A stretch of 9,026 nt of DNA from DAOUBA01 sp034432855 (GCA_034432855.1 DAOUBA010000031.1:1-9026), one strand, 5' to 3'; positions 1-7,374 are shown, numbered from the stretch's first letter. Notes: a model not told the origin generated them from the sequence alone. A program made the numbers and translations.

Positions 1-1448
1 ACGGCACGCGGTGACGGGGGCAACATCTCCACCCGAATGCCGTATGCCTCCGGACGGGCGGGGCTGAAGTGGGCGTAGTATACCCGCTCGACGCTGTTGG
101 CCTGCATCCAGTCGCGCAATTGCCACAGATTTTGCCCCCAGTCCAGGTTCGAGTCCACCAGGTAGCGGTAGCCGTGCGGAAGGTTGAAGTAGGCGAGGTA
201 ATGGGGGGAGAGGAGCAGGGCGTTGATGAGGTAATAGAGCAATAGGGCGTAAAACGGAATGCGTAATGCGTAATGCGTAATGTGCCATCTGCAATCGGCA
301 ATCTGCGCGACGAATACGAAGATGAACGGCAACAGGGGCAGCAGGTGACGATAGCCGATGTTGACGCTGCTGAAGAATGACGAGATGACATAGACGATGG
401 GGAACAGCACCAACGGCCCCCAGCGGCGGATTGTGGACTGCCAATTGGAGAATAGGGAGTGAAGAATAAAGATTCGCTGATTCGCTGATTCGTTGATTCC
501 GGAGATAATCGCGGCCCCCAGTAACAATAAAGTGGGCAACGGAGTTTTCAGCGCGAATGCCACCGGAAAGTAGTACCACCAGCCGTGATCGCTGTTCTGC
601 CCCAGAAGGAAGGCGGGATGGCCCAGGCGGTAGTGTTCCTGGAGGGAGCGGTAAATCTCCAGATGGGTAGCCGCAGGCAGAGGGATGGGGGCCCCGGTGA
701 CGGGACGGACTTCAAACCGGTAGTTCGCCCAGAGGGTCAGCGTGGCCAGGATGAGCCCGATCAGGATGGCCGTGATTCGGTGGCGGAGACGAACGGGGGT
801 CAGCAGGGCCAGGAGCAGGAGGGCCGGGATCAGGGAGAGGGCGGAGACTTTGGAGGCCAGAGCCAGCCCCAGGAGGACGCCCACGCCAGCTGCGTAGGTC
901 CGGCGGGGGCGACGGAGGGCGCGGGCGGTGAGAAAGAGCGCCGCGGTTCCCCAGAGGGTCACCGCCATATCGGTGGTCACCAGGGAGCCGTGGGCGGTGA
1001 TGTTGGGGTCAAGGGCCAGCAGGAGGAGGGCCAGCAGACCGCCGCGCTTTCCCCAGAGATCGGCGGCCCAGCGGAAGATCACTGCGCCCAGGAGCAACGT
1101 CATCAAGATAATCGGGAACCGCCCCGCCAGCGCCAGCCGTTCCGGGTGCGGGTACTGCCACACCACGGTGTCGGTGATCGCGGAGAGGCTCGCGATCTCC
1201 CAGCCATCTATCGCGCGTGGGTCGGGCAGATCGTGCTGCAGGAGCAACGGGGCAGCGGCCAGGACGTTCGCCAGCGGCGGGTGGATGTGCACCGGTTGCA
1301 GACGGAGGTCGCCGGTGCGCAGTGTGGCGTAGCCGACGGCCAGATGCGGCCCCTCGTCGAAGGTGAGCGAGGCGCTGCGGGCGTGCACCAGCGCCTGGGC
1401 GAAGAGGCAGAGCAGAAGTATGATGGCCACCATCCGGTTTGTATGCAC
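1..1448 (-). CDS. GT39/PMT-like polytopic membrane glycosyltransferase (3' end beyond the window)
   Basis: This is the first 482 residues of an integral membrane protein that runs off the left edge. I read it as a lipid-linked-sugar-dependent GT-C glycosyltransferase of the GT39 (PMT) type, moving a sugar from a polyprenyl-phosphate donor to an acceptor on the outer face of the membrane. Visible support: an N-terminal helix (about residues 7-23), then the acidic pair in 'LTFDEGPHL' (D31, E32) typical of the first outer loop, 'HIHPPLANVL' (54-63), 'ALDPNITAHGSLVTTDM' (145-161), 'ALASKVSAL' (196-204), several Leu-rich helices (about 112-127, 186-216, 225-241, 302-316, 344-359, 368-382, 400-414), 'YRHLLPLLPF' (366-375) and 'DSNLDWGQNL' (432-441), a stretch frequent in this group. 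The start is GTG at 1448: a GGAGAG lies 7 bases upstream and an in-frame TGA sits at 1464-1466. ATG at 1433 is the alternative. The gene follows the macroglobulin by 24 bases, so it is probably in the same operon. Two blocks of simple tandem repeats lie inside the reading frame (258-307 and 471-498). The acceptor and sugar cannot be told from the sequence. Confidence 0.86.
   Translation of the reverse strand, partial: MHTNRMVAIILLLCLFAQALVHARSASLTFDEGPHLAVGYATLRTGDLRLQPVHIHPPLANVLAAAPLLLQHDLPDPRAIDGWEIASLSAITDTVVWQYPHPERLALAGRFPIILMTLLLGAVIFRWAADLWGKRGGLLALLLLALDPNITAHGSLVTTDMAVTLWGTAALFLTARALRRPRRTYAAGVGVLLGLALASKVSALSLIPALLLLALLTPVRLRHRITAILIGLILATLTLWANYRFEVRPVTGAPIPLPAATHLEIYRSLQEHYRLGHPAFLLGQNSDHGWWYYFPVAFALKTPLPTLLLLGAAIISGINESANQRIFILHSLFSNWQSTIRRWGPLVLFPIVYVISSFFSSVNIGYRHLLPLLPFIFVFVAQIADCRWHITHYALRIPFYALLLYYLINALLLSPHYLAYFNLPHGYRYLVDSNLDWGQNLWQLRDWMQANSVERVYYAHFSPARPEAYGIRVEMLPPSPRA
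258..282. repeat. Heptamer tandem repeat (AATGCGT) inside the glycosyltransferase gene
   Basis: AATGCGT occurs three times in a row plus AATG. On the coding strand it reads as ATTACGC units in all three phases, giving residues of about 390-397 ('ITHYALRI'). The frame stays open through it. It adjoins the 287-307 repeat. Confidence 0.8.
287..307. repeat. Second heptamer repeat (ATCTGCA / ATCGGCA / ATCTGCG)
   Basis: Three 7-base units differing by one or two bases, four bases after the AATGCGT array. They encode residues of about 381-388 of the glycosyltransferase ('AQIADCRW') at the end of a membrane helix. Three units of seven make 21 bases, so gain of the block is frame-neutral. Confidence 0.7.
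471..498. repeat. Octamer tandem repeat (GATTCGCT) inside the glycosyltransferase gene
   Basis: GATTCGCT twice, GATTCGTT once, then GATT. It encodes the polar residues 'GINESANQRI' (317-326) between two membrane helices. The adjoining bases 435-470 are AT-richer than the rest of the gene and encode 'FILHSLFSNWQ', so the inserted block may be longer than the clean repeat. It shares the 15-mer ATTCGCTGATTCGCT with 8703-8734. Confidence 0.8.
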
Positions 1449-1455
1449 GGCTCTT

Positions 1456-1461
1456 CTCTCC
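1456..1461 (-). promoter_or_regulatory. Shine-Dalgarno GGAGAG of the glycosyltransferase
   Basis: On the minus strand GGAGAG is followed by the 7-base spacer AAGAGCC and the codon GTG (1448-1446). This decides for the GTG start over the ATG five codons downstream. The site lies inside the 24-base gap after the macroglobulin stop codon, so translation initiates independently although transcription is probably shared. Confidence 0.7.
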
Positions 1462-1472
1462 AGTCAACGGTT

Positions 1473-4400
1473 CTATTCTGCCTCTCGGACAATCAGGACG
1501 CTGCCGGCCCCGTGTCCAAATACCTCTGGGAAGAATGTCTCGCTGGCAGAGGGCGGGAGAACGTGGTAGCGTCCAGGACGGGTAGCCTGAAGGGTGTACC
1601 GTATCTCATAAGTGCCACGTGGCAGGTAGGTCGCCATCACAACCACTTTCTCGTCGCGTAACTCGACGTGGTTCAGCCACCACGATCCCCCTTCATAACT
1701 CCGGTAGCGAAACGATTGCCAGGGATTGGCAGCGTTGCGTAAAGTCGGGTCTACCGGTTCGCATCCGGCCGGGAACGGATCCTCGACAACGACATAGTGC
1801 AAATCGTGAGGCGCGACGAGGACAAGTTTTGCCTGCACCAACTCGCCGACACGAGTGGCGGTAATGGGCCGGTCGGGCTCCATCAGGGATGTGTACTCTC
1901 GTGCGACAAAGATGCCCCGATTGATCGGCGTAACCGCCTCCACCGGACGAAAGACACGCAGGTGAGCGGTATAGTAGAGACGGCCAGGCCCCTCTCCACG
2001 CCTGATGGCCAGACGGTTCGCTGTATCGCGGAGCAGATCGGCCACCGCTACCCTGAGCACCTGCGTTTCCAGTACGTTTTGGTGTGTGGCATGCCCCCGT
2101 GCCAGACGGCGTTCATTCAGAGTAACTTCCCAGCTATAGTCCGGATGCAGTTCGCCACTCGCCATTAACCAGTCCGTCAGAGCGATGAGAGACCAGGCCG
2201 TTTCCTGGGATGTCTCCCAGGTCCCATCGGCCTTACGGGCTACCATCAGCCAGCGGGCAGCGTTCGGCACCAAATCGCTACTCGGCGATGTATGCACCAG
2301 GGCGTCCAGGACGATGGCCGTAGTGCGGGTATCCGTATTCATCGCCCAGTAATCAGGCCGGCCCTCTTCCTCCCAGTGCGCCCCGGTCGCGCTCAGGATG
2401 ACTGCACTGGTCAGGTCGGAGAGAATTGTGGAGACGGCCGGATGTTGGGGGTTGGTGCGCGCGAAGGCCAGCAACAATAAGGCGCGGGCATAGTATTGGA
2501 GCCGCTGTCGTTTGGTCGCCAGCGCCGCCAGTGCTGCCTCGTCGCCGGCCCCCGCCTCGGCCAGAGCATGAAGGATAATGGCCTGATGATTGGGTTGGTC
2601 TACTGTATCGGGCGGGCTCACTTGACCCTGGAGGTAGTGGATCGCACGCTCGATACGCCCTTGCTCCACATCAAATCCCAACCGTCTGGCATGTACCAGC
2701 GCGAAGAGCAGTTGAGCCGAGACGACAGGTGAACTGGGGTCACTCCGTAGCCAGCCCCATCCTCCGTCGTCGTGCTGCAAAAGCCGTGCGTAGGAGAGGT
2801 CTTCCCGGATGAGAGGCACGAGTACCAATTCGAGGTGTGGAGCATTCAGGCCGCCTTCGCGGATCGCGCGATAGGTGAACAGGTTGGGCAACAGCCGTGA
2901 GGCAACTTGCTCGGCGGTGGGAAAGGTCCAATACGCATAGTCGCGAGCGCGCAGGGTGTGTACCACGGCTCCCGCCAGCGACGGGTCCAGCCGGACCGTC
3001 AACTCGCCCTGGCCGACATCCAGGTCGGTTGGGAGCAGGATGCCTTCCAGGCGCTCTCCGGCTTCGGTCAATTGCCCGGCCGCGCCAACCGTCTCCGGGA
3101 CCGAGTAGTGGTAAACGGGGAGATGTTGATCCGGCGGGACGCCCACGGGTGGGTAACTGGCGTCGGCCAGGCGTCCCAGATCAGGATGGTCGGCGACGGC
3201 ACGGAATAGCAGATGGGCGGCTTCACCCATTAGAACCTGGGCATTCCAGAGTGCAGTGGCCTCTCCCTGGGCAGGAATGGAGAGCGTCTGCATGGGCGGG
3301 TTTTCGAGTATGAGGCCCGTCGCGCTGATGACGACGGTAGCGGAAAGGGGCACGGCGGTAGCATTGTGGACGGTAGCGCCCAATTCCACCCGATCGCCGA
3401 CGACCAGAAAGCGAGGCGTGATGGGGCGCACGAGGAACGGTTTACTCGCGACCAGTTCGGCAGTGGCGTAACCGACGCGGGTGTCGCCATCCACAGCGCG
3501 GGCATCCATCAACCACGTTGTGATGTTATCGGGGAGGGCGACCTGGACGCGAGCCACACCCGCTCCGTCGGTCTGAATGGCCGGTGTCCACAGGGCCGTA
3601 CCCTGAAACCGCTGGCGCACCTGCGTATCACCCCACAACCCGTCCTCGCCGCCTCCACCTATGCCCATATCCTCAAGGTAATAGCGCGCAGGCGTCAAGA
3701 GATCCGCACGGGCGGCCGGGAAGCGTAATCCCGCGGATGCGCGAATGCCATGTGCCCGCGCCGGGTAAAAGGCATCCAGTGGATTGGGAGCATTGGGACG
3801 GTCCAGGGAGAGCACAGCCTTGTCCACCAGCGCCAGCGACAATTCGACCCGCGCGGGATTCCCCTGCCAATCGGTAGCCCGTACCGTCCAGGTGACTACC
3901 TGGCCTGGTTGTGCCTGCGGTGGGTCAACGACGAGTTCCAGCCGTAATGTCCGCTCCACCAGCGAGACCTTGACCTCCCTGGCACCCAACAGAACTCCGG
4001 GGGCAGGACGCCCAACCTCGGCGGAGGGAATGAGCGTGACGGCGAAGAAGATATTGGGGGCATGCTGGGGTTGAATGGGCCATTCGACTGTCGCCCCGCC
4101 GGGTGGAATGAGGAGGACGCGATGTTCCAGCACATCACCGCGCTCCACGCTGAGCAGAGCCTGTACCGGTCCCGGCCACGGATTGGAGATAAGTAGCCTG
4201 GCCGTGTCGCCGGGGGTATAAGAATCGCGGTCGGTAATCAAAAGCGCGGCATCGGCTGGCCAGGCGGGATCGAGACCTGTGGCCCAGAAGACGGTCTCGG
4301 CAGCGGCGGGCCGACCGATCGGGTCGGCGGCGATGGCCATCAGCCGGTAGCGCCCGCCCGAAGGCAGGATAAACGACGCACCGCTCCATCCCTGTGCGTC

Positions 4401-7307
4401 GGTAGTCACGTTAGCAGTAAAGACGGCGGTCTCGTTCTCGATGCCCCAGTGGAATAGCGTCAAGGTGACGGGCTGCCCGGCAAGCGGGACACCCTCCAGG
4501 TCGACCACCTGCGCTGCGGCCCGGATGGCTTCCCCGGCTGCAAGGAAGACGCGGTCTACGGCCACCGTCACCCGCACCCCGGCTTCCTGCACCTGGACGC
4601 TTCCATGTCCGCCGACGGTCTGTCCGGCAGCATCACGTACGGAGGCGATGAGATGGAAAGTGCCGCCTGTCTCCAGGGGACGAGGCAGGATAAAGCGCCC
4701 ACGGGCATCTGTACGGCCGCTGCCCTTCTCCAGTACCTCGAAACGTCCGTTGCGCCATTCCCAGTCCACGACGGCATGCGGCACCGGCTCACCGAAGTAG
4801 TAACGGGCCTCGACCTGCATTTGCGCCGTTTCGCCGGGAAAGTAGGCGTCCTTATCAGCCGAGATGGTCACCTCGAACTCTGGTGGACGATAAGCGGCAA
4901 CGCGGAAAGGAACGCCGTAGCAGTACCGGGGGTAGTAGGGAGAACAGGTCACGATCTTGTATACTCCAAGCGGCGCATAGGATTCCAGCGTCAATGTACC
5001 GCTAAACGTGCCCAGCGGCGTAAGCGAGAGTGACTGGCGATAGACTTCCTGATCCAGGCTATCCTGGATGGTCACATCAAGCGCCGGTGGAAACGTGAGA
5101 TGGTAACGGGCCAGGCCGTCATCTACCCGAAAGATGCCTTTGAAATAGACCGTGTCGCCGGGCCGGTAGAGCGGACGATCCGTGTAGAGGTAGACAGCAG
5201 TAGCCTGGGGGGCATGGAAACCGTTGTAATAATCCGGCTCATACCATCCGCGCGGCCAGTTCCACGACCATTCCCACGGCGAACGGTCCCAACCGCTGTG
5301 ACCGACGGCAAATGTTCCCCCTTCGATGATGAAAGCCCACTCACTCCCGGCGGGAAGAGTAGCCGTACCGTCAGCACCGGTCACTGCAGTGTAGAGTTCC
5401 TCTCCCCGCGGGACCAAGATGGTGCGCCCGGCCAACGGCTCGCCTGTACACAAGTCGGTGGCCCAGGCGAAAGTCTTTTGAAGCCCTGAGCGCAAAAGGA
5501 TGTGGCCGTTAGCGACGATGAGGGTCTGACTGCGGGGAGGGTAACAGTAAGGAGGGCGTGAGGACACCACATTTTCACACCGTCGCCGATATTCCTGGTC
5601 GGCGGAAGGCTCGGACACAGTGAGAGCATAGATTCCCGGCGGCAGAAGGCCACCCTCTGCAAGGTCTATGGGAATCGCCGTTGTCGTAGTGATGGGGGAA
5701 ACGGTTTGGCTCCACGTCCGATAGGGCGGCAAAGATGAGAGATCGGCCGGGTAGCACGGTTTCGGCGGCTTGCGCTGCTGGGCGCAAGTGAGCACCCGCT
5801 CCGGCTCGCGCCGATACAGGGTCAAGTCCACACGGGAGATATTGCGGTGTGCCACGTAGACGATGGCCGGTTCATCCGCCCGCAGTAGCCCCACAGGATG
5901 ATCAATATTCAGGTAGACGATGGGCGGAAACGGAAGGGTGTAAAAACGAAGCACGACATCCTGCCCAAGCGCTTCGCCATATTGATCGGTCAATGCTCCG
6001 TCTATAGTGAGGGTATAGACGGTATCCGGCTGCAGGATGGCCATGCCTACTTGAGTGTGGGGGTATCTGCTATGCCAGATACGGGGTGTGGTAGCCGGCG
6101 CCGGCTCGATCCTCAGGTGCCGGGAAACGTCCTCCGTGTTGACGGGAGCAGAAAACTCGAGGAAGAGTTGGCCCGGATAACCCAGGTCGTTGCTGTCACT
6201 GACATCCACAGGGCCGGGGGATGGGTTTGAACCTATGAAACGGAAATGGGGCAGGGTGGAGAACGTCCACTCGTAAGCAGGGGCGGTTTTGCTTCCCGCT
6301 GCATTCGGAACCTCATCCAGGTGGGCAGTGTAGGTGGTCTCCCGTGCCAGGAAATTTGTAGGCGTAAAGACCAGTGTCGTTGCATCGGCCCACCTGAGTC
6401 TTCCGGGGACAGGGTTGCCCTGGGGATCGCGCAGGGTGAACAGGTTCCCGGTACGCTGTGCCATCGGCTGGTTGAAGGTGATGCGCAGGACGACATCTGG
6501 GGGAACGTTGTGGGCCAGATGGACAGGGAAGGTCTCCAGGACGGCGGGAAAGAGTGTGGTGAAGGCCCATTGATAGTCCTCCCCAAGCGTCACACCGGTG
6601 AGGTCGGCCAGGCCCGCCCGGACACGGACGCGATAAGTTGTGCCCGCCTCTAACCTCTTGGGATGAAAGACATAAGTGGCGGTATTGACCCATTCCCCTT
6701 CTCCCTCCACCGGCGGATCGAATGTGAGGGGATGAGGCAACACAGATGAGTCGCGCAACGCATCCAGCGTGAGCGGCGTGACAGGACGGTTAAAGACAAC
6801 CATCACGTCGCCTTCCAGGAGTACATCGGTAGCGTCAGGGGGTGGGCTGACCTGAGTGACGGAGAGCGGCGCAGGTGTGGTAAAGTGGAAGACAGCAGGC
6901 GCGAGCAGTGGGAGTCCAGCTGCACTGCGAGCACCTTCGTCAACAGAGACGCGGTAGCGGGTGTCAGGGAGAAGAGGTTCAGTGGGCGTAAAGACCAGGG
7001 TGGCAGGGTCTGCCCAGCCAATACGTCCACCAGCGTGTGGTTTCAGATTGAAGGCGTTGGCAGTAGCACGCATATCCATCGCCTGGCTAAAGCGCAGAAC
7101 CAGAGGGGCATCAGGCTTGTGTTCCGCACCCCGCGCAGGCACATGGGTCAGGAGGCGCGGAGGGATGTCGGTCTGCGAAAAGAATCGCTCTGGCGAAGGA
7201 GCCGGTGTAGCTGTGAATGTTGCCGTAGTAGTAGCGGGCACCCGACGACATCCGGACAGGGAAAAGGTTACAGTCAATGCGATCAGGATGAGCACTGAAC
7301 GTCTCAT
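1473..7307 (-). CDS. alpha-2-macroglobulin family lipoprotein with four N-terminal Ig-like (Big_5) domains; thioester cysteine absent
   Basis: This 1,944-residue protein is predicted to be exported and lipid-anchored on the outer face of the membrane. Order seen: signal peptide with lipobox 'LSGC' (C20); Thr/Pro linker 21-45; four Big_5-like domains (about 48-144, 146-251, 253-351, 353-457), each with an 'F(S/N)xxx' strand such as 'FSQAMD', 'FNRPV', 'FNQPM', 'FSAPV'; a macroglobulin N-terminal region 460-700; MG2 with the hallmark 'YTDRPLYRPGDTVYFKG' (708-724); further MG domains to about 1008; a bait-region domain about 1015-1165 ('VDKAVLSL'); a Gly-rich bait-like loop 1214-1224; the A2M domain about 1235-1330; a thioester-type helical domain about 1440-1720; and a C-terminal domain about 1780-1940 ('YVVVEDPFPAGCEPV'). 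Known family role: bacterial macroglobulins are thought to trap proteases at the cell surface. Here the usual CxEQ is TAEQ (1464-1467), so covalent trapping by thioester is not expected. The start is ATG at 7307 because GAGGTG lies 5 bases upstream; a TTG at 7340 would be in frame but lies in the promoter. Cotranscribed glycosyltransferase downstream. Confidence 0.95.
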   Translation of the reverse strand: MRRSVLILIALTVTFSLSGCRRVPATTTATFTATPAPSPERFFSQTDIPPRLLTHVPARGAEHKPDAPLVLRFSQAMDMRATANAFNLKPHAGGRIGWADPATLVFTPTEPLLPDTRYRVSVDEGARSAAGLPLLAPAVFHFTTPAPLSVTQVSPPPDATDVLLEGDVMVVFNRPVTPLTLDALRDSSVLPHPLTFDPPVEGEGEWVNTATYVFHPKRLEAGTTYRVRVRAGLADLTGVTLGEDYQWAFTTLFPAVLETFPVHLAHNVPPDVVLRITFNQPMAQRTGNLFTLRDPQGNPVPGRLRWADATTLVFTPTNFLARETTYTAHLDEVPNAAGSKTAPAYEWTFSTLPHFRFIGSNPSPGPVDVSDSNDLGYPGQLFLEFSAPVNTEDVSRHLRIEPAPATTPRIWHSRYPHTQVGMAILQPDTVYTLTIDGALTDQYGEALGQDVVLRFYTLPFPPIVYLNIDHPVGLLRADEPAIVYVAHRNISRVDLTLYRREPERVLTCAQQRKPPKPCYPADLSSLPPYRTWSQTVSPITTTTAIPIDLAEGGLLPPGIYALTVSEPSADQEYRRRCENVVSSRPPYCYPPRSQTLIVANGHILLRSGLQKTFAWATDLCTGEPLAGRTILVPRGEELYTAVTGADGTATLPAGSEWAFIIEGGTFAVGHSGWDRSPWEWSWNWPRGWYEPDYYNGFHAPQATAVYLYTDRPLYRPGDTVYFKGIFRVDDGLARYHLTFPPALDVTIQDSLDQEVYRQSLSLTPLGTFSGTLTLESYAPLGVYKIVTCSPYYPRYCYGVPFRVAAYRPPEFEVTISADKDAYFPGETAQMQVEARYYFGEPVPHAVVDWEWRNGRFEVLEKGSGRTDARGRFILPRPLETGGTFHLIASVRDAAGQTVGGHGSVQVQEAGVRVTVAVDRVFLAAGEAIRAAAQVVDLEGVPLAGQPVTLTLFHWGIENETAVFTANVTTDAQGWSGASFILPSGGRYRLMAIAADPIGRPAAAETVFWATGLDPAWPADAALLITDRDSYTPGDTARLLISNPWPGPVQALLSVERGDVLEHRVLLIPPGGATVEWPIQPQHAPNIFFAVTLIPSAEVGRPAPGVLLGAREVKVSLVERTLRLELVVDPPQAQPGQVVTWTVRATDWQGNPARVELSLALVDKAVLSLDRPNAPNPLDAFYPARAHGIRASAGLRFPAARADLLTPARYYLEDMGIGGGGEDGLWGDTQVRQRFQGTALWTPAIQTDGAGVARVQVALPDNITTWLMDARAVDGDTRVGYATAELVASKPFLVRPITPRFLVVGDRVELGATVHNATAVPLSATVVISATGLILENPPMQTLSIPAQGEATALWNAQVLMGEAAHLLFRAVADHPDLGRLADASYPPVGVPPDQHLPVYHYSVPETVGAAGQLTEAGERLEGILLPTDLDVGQGELTVRLDPSLAGAVVHTLRARDYAYWTFPTAEQVASRLLPNLFTYRAIREGGLNAPHLELVLVPLIREDLSYARLLQHDDGGWGWLRSDPSSPVVSAQLLFALVHARRLGFDVEQGRIERAIHYLQGQVSPPDTVDQPNHQAIILHALAEAGAGDEAALAALATKRQRLQYYARALLLLAFARTNPQHPAVSTILSDLTSAVILSATGAHWEEEGRPDYWAMNTDTRTTAIVLDALVHTSPSSDLVPNAARWLMVARKADGTWETSQETAWSLIALTDWLMASGELHPDYSWEVTLNERRLARGHATHQNVLETQVLRVAVADLLRDTANRLAIRRGEGPGRLYYTAHLRVFRPVEAVTPINRGIFVAREYTSLMEPDRPITATRVGELVQAKLVLVAPHDLHYVVVEDPFPAGCEPVDPTLRNAANPWQSFRYRSYEGGSWWLNHVELRDEKVVVMATYLPRGTYEIRYTLQATRPGRYHVLPPSASETFFPEVFGHGAGSVLIVREAE
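2907..2918 (-). other. Degenerate thioester site TAEQ in the macroglobulin
   Basis: The context 'YAYWTFPTAEQVASRLLP' (residues 1457-1474) aligns with the common bacterial form 'YPYGCxEQxxSRLLP'. The Glu and Gln (E1466, Q1467) are kept, but the position three before Gln, normally the reactive Cys, is Thr1464 (codon ACC). No other cysteine is close; the only one in the last 1,100 residues is C1849. The internal thioester therefore cannot form. Cysteine-less bacterial macroglobulins are known (the E. coli YfaS type), so this is a subtype rather than clear decay. Confidence 0.85.
5226..5291 (-). other. Tryptophan-rich insert before the MG2 domain
   Basis: Residues 673-694 of the macroglobulin hold Trp at 673, 678, 680, 682, 684 and 688 plus three Tyr, just before the MG2 hallmark at 708. 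Relatives often have a shorter aromatic stretch of the 'PWDFG' type at this point (from memory). It could be a packing plug between domains or a glycan-contacting surface; the sequence does not decide. Confidence 0.6.
7248..7307 (-). other. Lipoprotein signal peptide of the macroglobulin
   Basis: Residues 1-20 show the basic pair R2-R3, a hydrophobic core (VLILIALTVTF) and the lipobox L-S-G-C, with C20 encoded by TGT at 7250-7248. Cleavage before C20 and lipidation of that cysteine are expected. The following residues are RRVPATTTATFT, a Thr/Pro-rich tether; there is no Asp at +2. This places the macroglobulin on the outer face of the cytoplasmic membrane if the cell has a single membrane. 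Confidence 0.85.
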
Positions 7308-7312
7308 TACAA

Positions 7313-7318
7313 CACCTC
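7313..7318 (-). promoter_or_regulatory. Shine-Dalgarno GAGGTG of the macroglobulin
   Basis: The minus strand reads ACGAGGTG, then TTGTA (5 bases), then ATG (7307-7305). This fixes the start at 7307. The five bases ACGAG at 7316-7320 also form the outer arm of an inverted repeat with CTCGT at 7370-7374. Confidence 0.75.
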
Positions 7319-7374
7319 GTCTATCGTGATCTTGCCTCAATTATACAAGACCCGATAGCGAATCCCTTGACGAG
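7316..7374. promoter_or_regulatory. Nested inverted repeat centred on the -10 box
   Basis: On the plus strand CTATCG (7321-7326) pairs with CGATAG (7353-7358), and inside it TCTTG (7330-7334) pairs with CAAGA (7346-7350). The 11-base loop 7335-7345 contains the -10 box. An outer pair, CTCGT (7316-7320) and ACGAG (7370-7374), is offset by an 11-base bulge and overlaps the Shine-Dalgarno. It could be an operator over the promoter, or an RNA hairpin formed only in transcripts reading through from the upstream gene. There is no U-run, so it does not look like an intrinsic terminator. Confidence 0.45.
7340..7345 (-). promoter_or_regulatory. -10 box TATAAT of the macroglobulin/glycosyltransferase promoter
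   Basis: The minus strand carries a perfect TATAAT about 32 bases upstream of the macroglobulin ATG, so transcription would start near 7333 with a leader of about 25 bases that just includes the Shine-Dalgarno. No good -35 box is visible at 16-18 bases: the hexamer at 17 bases is AAGGGA, far from TTGACA. The promoter may be weak or need an activator. It lies in the only noncoding gap of the window and would drive both the macroglobulin and the glycosyltransferase. Confidence 0.55.

Noticed and set aside
258..498. Possible CRISPR array from the short repeats
   Set aside because: Units are 7-8 bases, directly abutting, without spacers, and the DNA is within an open coding frame.
1009..1492. 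Two overlapping short minus-strand frames at the start of the glycosyltransferase
   Set aside because: They are out-of-frame readings of the same DNA. The third frame, begun by GTG at 1448, gives the continuous membrane protein with GT39-like motifs.
585..1661. A 358-codon open frame on the plus strand opposite the glycosyltransferase start and the macroglobulin end
   Set aside because: Its product is low-complexity (rich in Gly, Gln, Glu, Arg) with no recognisable domain, it spans the junction of two convincing minus-strand genes, and it has the pattern of an antisense shadow of GC-rich codons.
2618..2931. Short open frames within the macroglobulin thioester-domain region as signs of a frameshift
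   Set aside because: The main frame stays open and carries the expected motifs on both sides, so these are out-of-frame readings and the gene is intact.
7308..7340. TTG at 7340 as the macroglobulin start
   Set aside because: It would add 11 polar residues before the signal peptide, overlaps the -10 box so would precede the likely transcript start, and has no Shine-Dalgarno; ATG at 7307 has one.
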